Of a stretch of 64,000 nucleotides of DNA, positions 37,644-47,120 are shown one piece after another. The stretch is from Leucobacter insecticola. Lineage in GTDB: Bacteria; Actinomycetota; Actinomycetes; Actinomycetales; Microbacteriaceae. The stretch lies in assembly GCF_011382965.1 (NCBI RefSeq), contig NZ_CP049934.1:1-64000 (forward strand), read 5' to 3'. Positions within the stretch are counted from its first letter, which is position 1. Every line of letters begins with the position of its first letter. The notes beneath the pieces were generated by a model, which saw only the letters and a list, made by a program, of their open reading frames with translations, was not told the origin of the DNA and did not search any database. Position numbers and translations under genes: made by a program.

Positions 37644-39739
37644 ATGGCAGCTTCTCGCATTTCTCAGCGTTCTTCCGACCGTCCCCGGTTCTCCGATCGT
37701 TTGACCTCGCGCGGCGGCGCGTGGGTCGCCCTCGGGGCCGCGCTCCTCATCATGACTGTGCTGTTCGGGGTGTTCGGCGGCGCGCAGGCCGCGGCCCGCA
37801 CCAGCCAGGCGCCGGTTGACGCCGAGTCCACGCGGGTGAGCGAGCTGCTGGCGCAGTTCCCGAACGCGGATCGACAGTCGGTGCTCGTGGTCGCTTCGCG
37901 TGAGGACGGCGGCACGCTCACCGAGGCCAACCTGACCGCACTGCACGAGCTGCTGCCCGAGCTGAACCCGGAGGCAACCGCGGACGCTGCGCCACCGGCC
38001 GTCAGCGAAGACAAGAAGGCGGCGGTGCTCATCACCCCGATCACCGTCGGCGCGGACAACACCGAGACGGCCGGGCTCATCAAGGATCTGCGCGCCCAAA
38101 TTAGCCACAGCGTGCCCGACGGGCTCGTGCTGCAGGTGACGGGCGGCCCAGCATTCGGCGCCGATGTTGCCGCGTCCTTCGAGGGGGCGGACTTCACGCT
38201 GCTGCTGGTGACGATCCTGATCGTTGCGATCCTGCTGATCATCACCTATCGTTCCCCGCTGCTGTGGCTCGTGCCGTTGGTTGTGGTCGCCCTGGCCGAC
38301 GGGCTTGCGGGCCGCGTCACCGCCGCTGCAGGATCCTTCTGGAACTTCGAGTTCGATGCCGGGATCGTCAGCGTGCTCGTCTTCGGCGCGGGCACCAACT
38401 ACGCTCTGCTCCTCATCTCTCGCTACCGCGAGGAGCTGCAGCGCACCGATAATGACCGCGCTGCGCTCAGTATCGCGTGGCGGAAGACGGTGCCCGCGAT
38501 CCTGGCCTCAAACTTCACCGTGGTGCTGGCGCTCCTCACCCTCCTGTTCGCAACGATTCCAATGACGCGGGGGCTCGGCGTGCCCGCGGCGATCGGACTG
38601 CTGATCGCGCTCGTGGCCGTGCTGTTTATGCTGCCGCCGCTACTCGCGATCTGCGGCCGCAAAGTGTTCTGGCCGTTCGTGCCGCGGCCCGGGCAGACAC
38701 GCAGCCAGGGGCGGGCGTGGCGGGCAATTGCCTCGCGGGTGTCGAAGCGACCGGTGGTGAGCCTCACCGCCGGACTCGTACTGTTGGCCGTGATGGCGAC
38801 CGGACTGTTCGGCACCTCCGTCGGCCTGGACCAGCTCGAAAAGTTCCGGGTGAAGTCGGAATCTGCGACGGGCCTCGAAACGCTCTCCGCACACTTCCCT
38901 CCGGGTGAAGCGCAGCCGATCTGGATCGTTGCCGACAGTGCGGCCGCCGGGGACGTCGTCGCGGCCGTGAATAACGTCACGGGCGTGGTGCGCGCGCACC
39001 CCACCGACTCAACGGATGACGGATCGTTGACGAAGATCATGGTGACGAGTGACTACTCGCCCGGCACGGAAGAGAGCCTCGCACAGATCACCGAACTCCG
39101 TGATGCGGTGCACCCCTCGAGAACGCAAACGCTCTCGTGGGTGGCGCCGTCGCGACCGAGCTCGATGCCCGCGCCGGGAACACCCAAGATCTGTTCCTCA
39201 TCGCACCGCTGGTGCTTGCGGTGAGCTTCCTCGTGCTGCTCTTCCTGCTCCGGTCGCTCGTCGCCCCCGCGCTGCTCCTAATTGTGAACCTCGCCAGCGC
39301 CGTCGCCGCGATCGGCGCTGGATCACTGTTGAGCCGGGTGTTCTTCGGTCAGCATGCGCTCGATCTGCAGGTGCCGATCCTCGCGTTCCTGTTCCTCGTC
39401 GCGCTCGGGATCGACTACACCATCTTCCTCGTGCACCGGGCACGCGCCGAGGCGGGCAGGCTCGGCACCCGTGAGGGCATGATCGAAGCCGTCGCCCACA
39501 CCGGCGGGGTCATCACCAGCGCCGGGATCGTGCTCGCCGCGGTATTCGCCGCGCTCGGCGTGCTGCCGCTCATCACCCTCGGACAGCTCGGGCTGATCGT
39601 CGGAATCGGCGTGATCGTCGACACGCTCGTGGTGCGTACCGTGATCGTGCCAGCAATCTTCAGTCTCGCGGGTGACCGAATCTGGTGGCCAACTGGCCGC
39701 TCGAGGCGCGCAGTCCCAGAGAGCACCAGGGAGAATTGA
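37644..39739 (+). pseudogene. MMPL-family transporter (frameshifted)
   Basis: RND-type MMPL lipid/drug transporter, about 700 residues when joined. First half: one helix, an extracellular domain, then helices including FEFDAGIVSVLVFGAGTNYA and LLISRYREEL. Second half: FLVALGIDYTIFLVHRARAE near the C-terminus. The frame breaks at 39113-39116: GTGCACCCCTCGAG would read on correctly with one more C (VHPLENANALVGGA). ATG 37644 gives the normal N-terminus MAASRISQRSS; its ribosome site is modest. Substrate unknown. Confidence 0.84.
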
Positions 39740-39742
39740 GGT

Positions 39743-41062
39743 ATGAGCCTCGTCCACTTGCCCCTGAAATACACGGAGCGCCACAGCCCAGCCCTCGCAG
39801 TCCCAACGGTGCGGGCAATGGAGGTCGGCCAGCATCTGATGGCGGTCGTGCTCACGGTGGTCGGCGCGGTCCGCGCGGTGGGGGCGGGCGTCGCCCCCAC
39901 CGCGGTGGTGATCGCCGGAGTATCGATCCTGCTCTGGCACACCACTGGCGCGATCCTACTCGCCCGCTCCCGTGCGCACCGGCGCACCGCATGGTGGCTG
40001 CTTGGCTTCGCCGTGATCTGGATTGCGGCCTGCGCAGTCTCGTCCGAGTTCATCTGGCTCGCGTTCCTACTCTGGTTGCTCGCAGGTCACCTCCTGCCGC
40101 TGAGATGGGGGCTCGCGTTCTCGGGGTTCGTCTTGGCGGTCGTGATCGTGGCGCCGATCCTGCACCACGGCACCACCAGCTACGCGACGGTGTTCGGGCC
40201 GCTCATCGGCGGCATCTTCGCCTTCGGGATCTCGCGCGGGTACCTGCAGTTGCTGCGTGACGCCGCGGAGCGCGAACGGCTACTCGACTCGCTCACGCGC
40301 GCCCAGACTGAAATGGCGGAGCTGCAGGATGAGCTCGCCCTCGCGCAACGCCAGTCCGGAGCCATCGCGGAACGCAGCCGCATCTCCCGCGACATTCACG
40401 ACACCATCGCGCAGGCGCTTTCCTCGATCCGCCTGCTCGCCCACGCCGGCGCCGACCGCACCGGCGACGCAGAGGCCGCGCGCACGCTCGCGCAGCTCGA
40501 AACCCTCGCCGGAGATAGCCTCGCCGATGTGCGCAGGATCGTCGCCGCGCTGGTGCCAGCCGAACTCGAGGACGGGGCGCTCGCGGCGGCGCTGCAGCGG
40601 ATGCTGGACCGGGCGCACGCCGAGTCCGGGCTGCGCGTCGAACTCCACGTTGACGACTCCCTGCCGATGCTCCCCACCGAGGTCGAGGTTGCGCTGCTGC
40701 GCACTGCCCAGTCGGCTCTCTCCAATGTGCGCCTGCATGCGGAAGCGAACCGGGTCGTGATGAGTCTGATCGACGCAGAGGACACCGTTCGGCTCGACAT
40801 CATCGACGATGGCAGCGGCTTCGATCTTGCGGGCTGGGAACGCACCCCCGAGGCGGCCTCAAGTTACGGACTGCGCTTCATGCGAGCGCGCCTGCGCGAA
40901 CTCGGTGGCGGGCTCGATATCGAAAGCGCCCCCGGGGAGGGCACCGCGATCTCCGTGCACCTCCCGATCCACGCCGAGGGTCACACCGAGCGAGTCGCTG
41001 ACCGTCTCACGGAGCAACACACAGCGCAAGATGAACAGCAATACACAGAGGAGAGGCCATGA
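39743..41062 (+). CDS. NarL-type sensor histidine kinase
   Basis: 439 residues. About six N-terminal membrane helices, a coiled coil (LTRAQTEMAELQDELALAQRQ-like), then the HisKA_3 box RISRDIHDTIAQALSSIRLL with the phosphorylated His, and an ATPase domain with LRTAQSALSNVRLHAEA and DDGSGFDL. Autophosphorylates and hands phosphate to the overlapping response regulator (4-base ATGA overlap). The signal is not known; next to an MMPL transporter it may sense envelope stress (inference). Confidence 0.9.
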   Translation: MSLVHLPLKYTERHSPALAVPTVRAMEVGQHLMAVVLTVVGAVRAVGAGVAPTAVVIAGVSILLWHTTGAILLARSRAHRRTAWWLLGFAVIWIAACAVSSEFIWLAFLLWLLAGHLLPLRWGLAFSGFVLAVVIVAPILHHGTTSYATVFGPLIGGIFAFGISRGYLQLLRDAAERERLLDSLTRAQTEMAELQDELALAQRQSGAIAERSRISRDIHDTIAQALSSIRLLAHAGADRTGDAEAARTLAQLETLAGDSLADVRRIVAALVPAELEDGALAAALQRMLDRAHAESGLRVELHVDDSLPMLPTEVEVALLRTAQSALSNVRLHAEANRVVMSLIDAEDTVRLDIIDDGSGFDLAGWERTPEAASSYGLRFMRARLRELGGGLDIESAPGEGTAISVHLPIHAEGHTERVADRLTEQHTAQDEQQYTEERP

Positions 41063-41679
41063 CCACCACCGTCCTCATTGTGGACGACCACCCGGTCGTG
41101 CGCAGCGGACTCCGCGCCGTGCTCGATTCAGCGGAGGCGCTGCGCGTTATCGGCGAGGCCGCGACGGGTGAAGAAGCGATCACGCTCGCGACGCAGCTGC
41201 GCCCGGACGTGGTGCTGTGCGACCTGCGCCTCGGGGCCGGGATCGACGGGATCCAGACCACTCGGGCGCTGCGCGGGATCGATCCTGCCCCTGCGGTCAT
41301 CATCTTGACCACTTTCGACCGCGATGCCGAGATCCTCGGCGCGATCGAAGCGGGGGCCGCGGGCTATCTCCTCAAGGACGTCGACCCCACGATCATCATT
41401 GACGGAATTCAGCGCGCGGCCGCGGGCGACACCGTGCTCACGCCCGAGCTCGCATCCCGCGTACTCAGCGGGGTGCGCAATCCGCTGCCGAAGCTGACGG
41501 AGCGTGAAACCGAGGTGCTGCGCCTACTCACGACCGGCGCCACCAATCGGGAGATCGCCCGTTCGCTGTTCGTCACCGAGGCGACGGTCAAGAGCCATCT
41601 CGTGCACATCTTCACCAAGCTCGGCGTCGACAGTCGTTCGCGCGCGATCCACGTTGCGCGAGAACGGGGGCTGGTGTAG
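41059..41679 (+). CDS. NarL/FixJ-type response regulator
   Basis: 206 residues. Receiver domain with acidic pocket IVDDH, phosphorylated Asp in VVLCDLRLG, conserved Thr and Lys (ILTTF, LLKD). C-terminal LuxR-type HTH: LTERETEVLRLLTTGATNRE and ATVKSHLVHIFTKLGV. Partner of the upstream kinase. Confidence 0.93.
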   Translation: MTTTVLIVDDHPVVRSGLRAVLDSAEALRVIGEAATGEEAITLATQLRPDVVLCDLRLGAGIDGIQTTRALRGIDPAPAVIILTTFDRDAEILGAIEAGAAGYLLKDVDPTIIIDGIQRAAAGDTVLTPELASRVLSGVRNPLPKLTERETEVLRLLTTGATNREIARSLFVTEATVKSHLVHIFTKLGVDSRSRAIHVARERGLV

Positions 41680-41780
41680 CGGTGTGCCCGGATTCCGGCA
41701 CCGCCCCCAGCATCTAAGATCCCCCAATTCGATCCCCTATCACTCCCTCACATAACAACCGATCCTGAAAGGACCCACCA

Positions 41781-42227
41781 TTGAAGAAACTCCTCAACGC
41801 CTCGTTCATCTACATGCTGCTCGGCGTCGCGGCGGGTGTGTTTTACCGCGAGTTCACGAAGCTCAACAACTTCCCCGAGGGCGAGTTCACGCAGCTTGGC
41901 GTTGTGCACACGCACCTGCTCACCCTCGGATTCATTGTGCTGCTGATCGTGCTGGTCGTCGAAAAAGTGTTCGTCATCTCTCGCAGCCCGAAGCTGTTCG
42001 CCTGGTTCTTCTGGCTGTACAACGTCGGGGTGATCATCACCTCGGCAATGCTCATCTGGCACGGCAGCCTGACGGTGCTCGGGAAGGAATCGAGCGCAAT
42101 GATCTCGGGGATCGCCGGTCTCGGCCACATGTGCGTCGCGGCGGGCATGATCGTGTTCTTCGTCGCGCTGCGCCGCGCGGTTGCGCAGCGCCCCGCGCTG
42201 GATTCGGCGCAGGGCGCTGCGGCCTGA
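41781..42227 (+). CDS. DUF2871 family membrane protein
   Basis: 148 residues, four helices: LLNASFIYMLLGVAAGVFYRE, LGVVHTHLLTLGFIVLLI, WFFWLYNVGVIITSAMLIWH, GIAGLGHMCVAAGMIVFFV. The repeated His residues (VHTH, GLGH) could bind a metal or haem, but the family's role is unknown. TTG 41781 behind GAAAGGA. Confidence 0.82.
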   Translation: MKKLLNASFIYMLLGVAAGVFYREFTKLNNFPEGEFTQLGVVHTHLLTLGFIVLLIVLVVEKVFVISRSPKLFAWFFWLYNVGVIITSAMLIWHGSLTVLGKESSAMISGIAGLGHMCVAAGMIVFFVALRRAVAQRPALDSAQGAAA

Positions 42228-42262
42228 GACGCGCGGCCCGATCTGCGCGGCCCAGCGCAAAC

Positions 42263-42290
42263 TTGACCGACCAAGATCCGCTAGGATAGT
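42263..42290 (+). promoter_or_regulatory. Likely promoter of tRNA-Lys
   Basis: TTGACC (42263-42268), 16 bases, then GATAGT (42285-42290), directly upstream of the tRNA. Confidence 0.5.
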
Positions 42291-42297
42291 TCGGTCA

Positions 42298-42369
42298 GCC
42301 CCTATAGCTCAGCGGTAGAGCTACGGACTTTTAATCCGCAGGTCGCAGGTTCGATCCCTGCTGGGGGCA
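42298..42369 (+). tRNA. tRNA-Lys (anticodon TTT)
   Basis: A 72-base cloverleaf: acceptor GCCCCTA/TGGGGGC, D arm GCTCAGCGGTAGAGC, anticodon loop CTTTTAA (TTT), T arm with GGTTCGATCC. The CCA is not fully encoded (ACCG). It marks the switch from core genes to the accessory region. Confidence 0.93.
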
Positions 42370-42476
42370 CCGATACTTGTAAGGGATCGCAAGCTTCCCG
42401 TTCTGCTGCGATTTCAGAAATCCCCTCCAAAACCCCTCGGTCCTAATCAGATGAGGCTGTAGATCCCAAGCATTTG

Positions 42477-42625
42477 GGCTAGCCAACGACTTCTTGTAAT
42501 AGCGTCGCAGGTTCGGTGAGTTGGTTCTCGATGAGTCGAAGGACTAGACCATTGGCCAGGACTACCACGACGACCCCGACCACGACGAAGTAGATCAGGT
42601 TCGCGCCATGCGACTGTGAGTGCCT
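42477..42625 (-). pseudogene. C-terminal remnant of a small membrane protein cut by IS3
   Basis: An open minus-strand frame reads GANLIYFVVVGVVVVVLANG then LVLRLIENQLTEP and stops at 42477. It is a clean membrane helix with no start codon; the upstream part would lie beyond the IS3-family element. A remnant, identity unknown. Confidence 0.4.
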
Positions 42626-42692
42626 CGGGTCTGATGCGCGTTTAGGTGACATTCAACATGGCTAGTTTCGGCTGGTCTGGAAGGATGAACCT

Positions 42693-43001
42693 ATGCCTCC
42701 TCGTTACCCCAAAGAGTTCCGCGACGACGTCGTAAAGATCGCGTTGGATCGCGGCCCAGACGTGACACTCGCGCAGATCGCGAAGGATTTCGGCATCCAC
42801 GTCGGAACTCTCGATAAATGGTTGCGGGAAGAACGTGTCGAACAAGGCCAGAAACCCGGAGTTACTCGTTCTGAGAATACTGAGCTGCGTGAACTCCGCA
42901 AACGGAACAAGCTCCTCGAGCAAGAAGTGGAAGTGCTCCGTCGTGCGGCCGCGTATCTCTCGCAGGCGCATCTGCCGGGAAAAGGCTCTACCCGCTCGTG
43001 A
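42693..43001 (+). CDS. IS3-family transposase OrfA
   Basis: 102-residue HTH protein: PKEFRDDVVKIALDRG, IAKDFGIHVGTLDKWLREE and a leucine-zipper stretch ELRELRKRNKLLEQEVEVLR. Normally fuses to OrfB by frameshifting. Its stop overlaps the OrfB frame (GTGA). Confidence 0.88.
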   Translation: MPPRYPKEFRDDVVKIALDRGPDVTLAQIAKDFGIHVGTLDKWLREERVEQGQKPGVTRSENTELRELRKRNKLLEQEVEVLRRAAAYLSQAHLPGKGSTRS

Positions 43002-43859
43002 CAGAGCTCGCCAATGACGGGGTCCCTGTCGTGGTGTCGTGCCGGGTATTGAAGCTCTCACGCCAGCCCTACTACCGCTAGCCCCGCAACCCAGTTACCG
43101 GGCGTGACCTTACGCAGGCGTATCGCGCGAATGCGCTCCACGACGCCCACCTTGAAGACCCCGAGTTCGGATACCGGCTCCTCGCAGACGAAGCGAGGAC
43201 TCTCGGTGAAGTGATGTGTGACCGGACTGCGTGGCGGCTTTGCCGTGATCAGCAGTGGTGGTCAGCGTTTTGGAAGAAGAAAGCACGGGGGAAGGGCAGA
43301 AAGCCTGGCCCACCCGTTCATGACGACCTGGAGCAGCGCGAGTTCGCAGCAGATGTCCCGAACGAGTTATGGCTTTCGGACATTACCGAGCACTGGACTG
43401 GTGAAGGCAAGCTCTACCTCTGCGCGGTGAAAGACGTCTTCTCCAACCGGATTGTCGGCTACTCCATCGACGCACACATGACCTCCACGCTTGCGGTGAC
43501 CGCGCTGAACAACGCCGTGCTTCGCCGCGGAGACGTGACTGGGTGTGCTGCACACGGATCGAGGATCGCGGTTTCGAAGCCGGAAACTACAGCGTGCACT
43601 CACCGCTCATGGCATGGCCGGCTCGATGGGACGCGTGGGCGCTGCGGGCGATAACGCGGCCATGGAGTCGTTCTTCAGCCTGCTCCAGAAAAACGTCCTG
43701 AACCGCAAGACCTGGGCCACCCGGGACGAGCTCCGGTCAGCAATCGTGGCCTGGATCGAGCGCACCTACCATCGACGCCGCAGACAGGCCAGGTTGGGGC
43801 GTTTGACACCGATCGAATACGAGACCATCACGAACAAACAGGTCGCACTCGCTGCCTGA
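42998..43859 (+). pseudogene. IS3-family transposase OrfB (nonsense and frameshift)
   Basis: DDE integrase-type transposase. DDE region: [20 protein letters not shown], then [12 protein letters not shown] and the final Glu near [13 protein letters not shown]. An in-frame TAG at 43079-43081 and a 2-base loss near 43,543 (TGTG repeat) break it, so this copy should not move by itself. Confidence 0.85.
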
Positions 43860-43892
43860 CCAACCTGTCACCTAAACACGCATCAGACCCGC

Positions 43893-44204
43893 TCGCCGTC
43901 CTACGGCTATGGAAGGGCATCAACACGAAGCTGACTGCAAGCTCAACCCGGACACGTTGCAGGCTGACCTCCGCAAGACTCACCCAGAGATCATCAGTAT
44001 TGAAAACTTGGTTCTTTACCTGCATCTTCCCGACGAGGAACGACAGAAAGCACATCAACCAGCAACGACGGGTGGGCATCATCGAAACAACGCTCGGCTG
44101 GCCCGGTCAAGGTTCCCTGCCGTAACAGAGTCCACCATCTCGCAGCAGGTGGCAAGTGAGGGAGCTTTCGGTAAGTTTCGCCTGACCGGTTCAAGTTCGT
44201 CAAC
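43893..44204. other. IS3-to-relaxase gap, no supported gene
   Basis: About 310 bases with lower GC. Several short open frames exist on both strands but none resembles a known family. Confidence 0.4.
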
Positions 44205-44640
44205 CTAAAGAATCGAGGAAACCGTTGGGTTGAAGCGCGATCGATGATTGGAGGCCAGCATATGCGACCGCCCACAGCACCGATGCAGATTCGGGGAGTG
44301 AAAATGTATAGTCGTAGCCGGCGACAGCTTTCTGGGTGCCGCGCTTAGACTCTTCTGCCTCGATCTCGGCACTCGCTTTCGTACTGTCCGTAAGAATGAG
44401 GTCAATGTCTAACGCGGCAATGCGTTCCACCACACGCTTCTGTACCGATTTGCATTCGGGGTAGGCGCGGATGAGTGGATCTCCGGTGACGGGACCGCGG
44501 TCCATCCCTATGCTGAGTCGTAGTTGCCGCTCAATTACTTCATCGCCAGCAGCAATCTGTCCGTGTCCGAGTCGGGTGAGCCCCGAGCCGGGACGCCGCC
44601 ATGGCGGCGTCCCGTGGGTACGTAAACGTAGCAGCGTCTG
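44205..44640 (-). pseudogene. MobF (TrwC/TraI-like) relaxase remnant
   Basis: Minus-strand frame with GTPPWRRPGSGLTRL, MDRGPVTGDPLIRAYPE and, near its end, GYDYTFSLPESASVLWAVA, all typical of the N-terminal domain of TrwC-type relaxases that nick DNA for conjugation. It stops at 44205 just after this motif, before the histidine triad, and no start is seen. A remnant of a mobilisable element. Confidence 0.72.
44589..44614. repeat. 26-bp perfect palindrome
   Basis: CGGGACGCCGCCA followed by its exact complement TGGCGGCGTCCCG, with no spacer. It lies in the relaxase remnant, where the frame codes GTPPWRRPG. Confidence 0.75.
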
Positions 44641-44820
44641 AATCGGCTAGTTGCTAAAAGCAATCTACCGGATGGGCTAATGACGCTGGAGAATCCCTAG
44701 GATCGTCGTCCCCTCTGCCTGCATCTCGTTGTCCCTGCCTTGGCAGGACTGCGTCGCAGTGATTCTGCTCGCTCACTTTCCGGGACAAAAGATGAATACA
44801 CGGGACCTGCTTCACGGATG

Positions 44821-45126
44821 TTAGCGAGGACCAATTATGCTCTTGAGCTGTTCGACGTAAGCATTGAACGCATCCATTCCTTCTAGCGTGACACTAATAC
44901 TCGTTTGAGCTACACCACGTGCTGTGAACCCCTTCGAGACGGCGAGGTAGTGTACTCGTTCGAGGCGTTTGATATGTGCAGACAAGTTGCCTGGTGTCAT
45001 GTCGAGATGACTCTGGAGTCGTGCAAATGTGATCTCACTGTCTGGTCCAAGCTCGACCAGTACGGACATGATCCTTAGTCGGGCTGGGGCATGGATGACT
45101 TCATCCATTTCCTTGGACACCATCAT
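44821..45126 (-). CDS. Winged-helix transcriptional regulator (HTH_34-like)
   Basis: 101 residues: IHAPARLRIMSVLVELGPDS, then FARLQSHLDMTPGNLSAHIK and RLERVHYLAVSKGFTARGVA with the wing. Single-domain regulators of this type usually repress a neighbouring membrane-protein or transporter operon. ATG 45126 overlaps the upstream stop (ATGA). The inverted repeat at 50028-50044 in front of the operon is a candidate binding site. Last gene of the RiPP-like operon. Confidence 0.8.
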   Translation of the reverse strand: MMVSKEMDEVIHAPARLRIMSVLVELGPDSEITFARLQSHLDMTPGNLSAHIKRLERVHYLAVSKGFTARGVAQTSISVTLEGMDAFNAYVEQLKSIIGPR

Positions 45127-45743
45127 AGTGCCCTGGAGACTTGCCCGTTACTGACGATCGCACACGTCGCAAATCCCAGCGCCGCTAGTACACCAATTGC
45201 TAAAAGCATCAGCGGCATACTTAAGATGCTGCTCACCACGCCGACCCCAATGAGCCAACAGCCGAGGAGCAGCTCCTTGCGGGTGGTGAGGAAGATACCT
45301 GAACAAGCGTAAATGATGCCGATCAACATGCATGATGCTGCATACGCAAAATGCATCACTTCGGTCACAGGTAACCGTGCGCTAATCAGAACAGTTGCGG
45401 ACAGTGTCACGATAAGGCCGATCAACCATGCGATACCAAAGTAGGTTGGTTTCTTCGAAGCGTTTCCGCGAATTCCCTTGTACTGTTTGTAGCTGTGTGA
45501 AAATATGATAAATAGAGCCAATGAGCCAACGATGGCAACAGCAATCCCTGATTTCATTGCAAAATCAGGGAACACGATTGTTAGAAAGTACTGGCCTCCG
45601 AACCCCATGAAGTAGGTGGCTGCAAGGATGGCGTAGACAAACCGATCGTTGAGTTGGGTACGTTGCCGAAAAGAGTGACGGTCTTCTTCGATTTGTCGGA
45701 GTTCTTCCGACGCTTCAATGTCCTCATCAGGCACAGTAATCAT
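45123..45743 (-). CDS. Six-helix membrane protein of the RiPP-like locus
   Basis: 206 residues: an acidic cytoplasmic start (MITVPDEDIEASEELRQIEE) then about six hydrophobic helices (FVYAILAATYFMGFGGQYFL, VAIVGSLALFIIFS, FGIAWLIGLIVTLSATVLI, AASCMLIGIIYACSGIFL and two more). No domain recognised. By position it may be an immunity or SagF-like part, or simply the partner of the regulator whose gene overlaps it. ATG 45743 has AGGAG nearby, at short spacing. Confidence 0.72.
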   Translation of the reverse strand: MITVPDEDIEASEELRQIEEDRHSFRQRTQLNDRFVYAILAATYFMGFGGQYFLTIVFPDFAMKSGIAVAIVGSLALFIIFSHSYKQYKGIRGNASKKPTYFGIAWLIGLIVTLSATVLISARLPVTEVMHFAYAASCMLIGIIYACSGIFLTTRKELLLGCWLIGVGVVSSILSMPLMLLAIGVLAALGFATCAIVSNGQVSRAL

Positions 45744-45760
45744 CCTCTCCTGCTCGTAGT

Positions 45761-46282
45761 TTACTGGACGGTGCTCTCGCGCCGCGCCGTCCGAGAGGGA
45801 TTCGTGTGTTTGCATGGCCGACGTCTGCCCATAGTGACGACGAGCAGGTTGAATGTCGCATGCGAAATCATCGCAGCACTAAGATCCAGCTGTGTCGCGA
45901 GGACACCGAACACTACGCCAGTCATGGTGTGTAGTACAACACCGTACCGACCATATTGAAAGACGTGAACCAATCCGAAAAGCATCGCGGATACGACGAT
46001 CGACACCCATAGGTCGAAACCGGCGGCAAGCAAGCCAAACAAGAATGATCCTCGAAAAATGATTTCCTCTGCCGCTCCCGTTACGGGAAGCATCCAAGTC
46101 CACTGATTCGAGTAACGGGCAAGCGGTGCGTCTGATCCGCGTCGCTGACTCCTCATGCTGAGATAGATCACCTGAGCGCCCCAAAGACCGGAAGCAACAA
46201 CAACGCTGATCACAAGACTCGGAATATCCGTAGCAAAGAGATCCAGTCCAAAGGGACCTAGATTTAGAGTTGCCAGAACCAC
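45761..46282 (-). CDS. CPBP (SagE-like) intramembrane protease
   Basis: 173 residues with the CPBP/Abi motifs: AAEEIIFRGSF (motif 1, EExxxR), FGLVHVFQYG (motif 2, FxxxH) and ISHATFN (motif 3). CPBP proteases serve as leader peptidases or immunity factors in RiPP clusters; SagE of the streptolysin S cluster is one. The GTG at 46282 is the first normal start, but the frame stays open upstream past 46446 and reads good membrane-helix sequence (TAVLLGWWIAWTTYILYI), so the real start may be further up or lost. Confidence 0.8.
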   Translation of the reverse strand: MVLATLNLGPFGLDLFATDIPSLVISVVVASGLWGAQVIYLSMRSQRRGSDAPLARYSNQWTWMLPVTGAAEEIIFRGSFLFGLLAAGFDLWVSIVVSAMLFGLVHVFQYGRYGVVLHTMTGVVFGVLATQLDLSAAMISHATFNLLVVTMGRRRPCKHTNPSRTARRESTVQ

Positions 46283-46446
46283 CGCAACGCTCGCGAAGCC
46301 GGTCGTGCAGAGATGATAGACTCCCGAGTGAAACTTCTGAAATTGGGCAGTTCTCCTAATATACAGAATGTAGGTCGTCCAAGCTATCCACCAGCCCAGG
46401 AGGACTGCAGTTCCTAAACCAAGTGAATCACTGCTGACCGCCTTCT

Positions 46447-47120
46447 CTAATTGCGACGCGTCGCTTCTCGGGGCTCTGTTTGTCGAAGGAAAACCATATA
46501 GGCCGACGTTTCGTGGAGCCCGTCCAGTCCGACTAACGCGTTAACTTCGTCATCGAAGAAGCCGCCGAGCGACAACGCGGAGAGCCCTAATGCGTTACCC
46601 GCCAATAGTGCATTCTGTGCAACGTGTCCAAGTTCCATGAACGCGAAGCGCACTCCCCGCTGGTCGTATTTCATGCGGTTTCGCCAGAAGGACGTGCTGA
46701 AAAGAAGCACTGTAGAGGCGGCACTTAGTTCGTCCGGCTGAGGGGAAGTCTGGGCTAGATCGGACGGCGTCGTGGCATTTACATATTCAAGTTCATGTCG
46801 ATAAGGGTTGTAATGGTAAAGGCCTTGAGGCACTGCCCCAGCAATGGTTGCGACATACAAGTCTCTCGGGTAGAGCGCACCCGCGCTTGGAGCTGTCCTG
46901 CCGAACTTTTCCGGTGCGATCTCACCCGTACTACCGTCAGTTGCCCAGCACAGCCAACCAATCTGCTCAAGTGTTAGCACCTCCGAAAGCGAAAGGCGGC
47001 GAGGAGACCTTCTCTGTCGGAGCAATTGCGACAGAGAATCCTCCTGGGTGAAATCAGTCGCAGGGGGAAGCTTTACGGCGGGGTACTGCGGATACGGTTT
47101 GGTTGATCGTGAGGTGGTTT
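46447..47120 (-). pseudogene. SagB-type azoline dehydrogenase, 5' end interrupted by IS5
   Basis: FMN-dependent dehydrogenase that oxidises azolines to thiazoles/oxazoles in peptide natural products. Motifs: RTAPSAGALYPRDLYVATIA, GLYHYNPYRHELEYV, and FAFMELGHVAQNALLAGNAL followed by GLSALSLGGFFDDEV. A TTG at 47025 gives 192 residues; the frame continues upstream (PYPQYPAVKLPPATDF, normal for SagB N-termini) as far as the IS5 element. Removing the element and one CTAG joins this frame to an ATG within the precursor gene in another frame, so the original start was probably there. Likely inactive or weakly expressed now. Confidence 0.8.

Larger units (their letters stand above)
42626..43892 (+). 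mobile_element. IS3-family insertion sequence (degenerate)
   Basis: Inverted ends: GTCTGATGCGCGTTTAGGTG on the left and CACCTAAACACGCATCAGAC on the right, with TGATGCG...CGCATCA as the likely tips. Carries orfA and a broken orfB. No clear target duplication. Confidence 0.82.
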
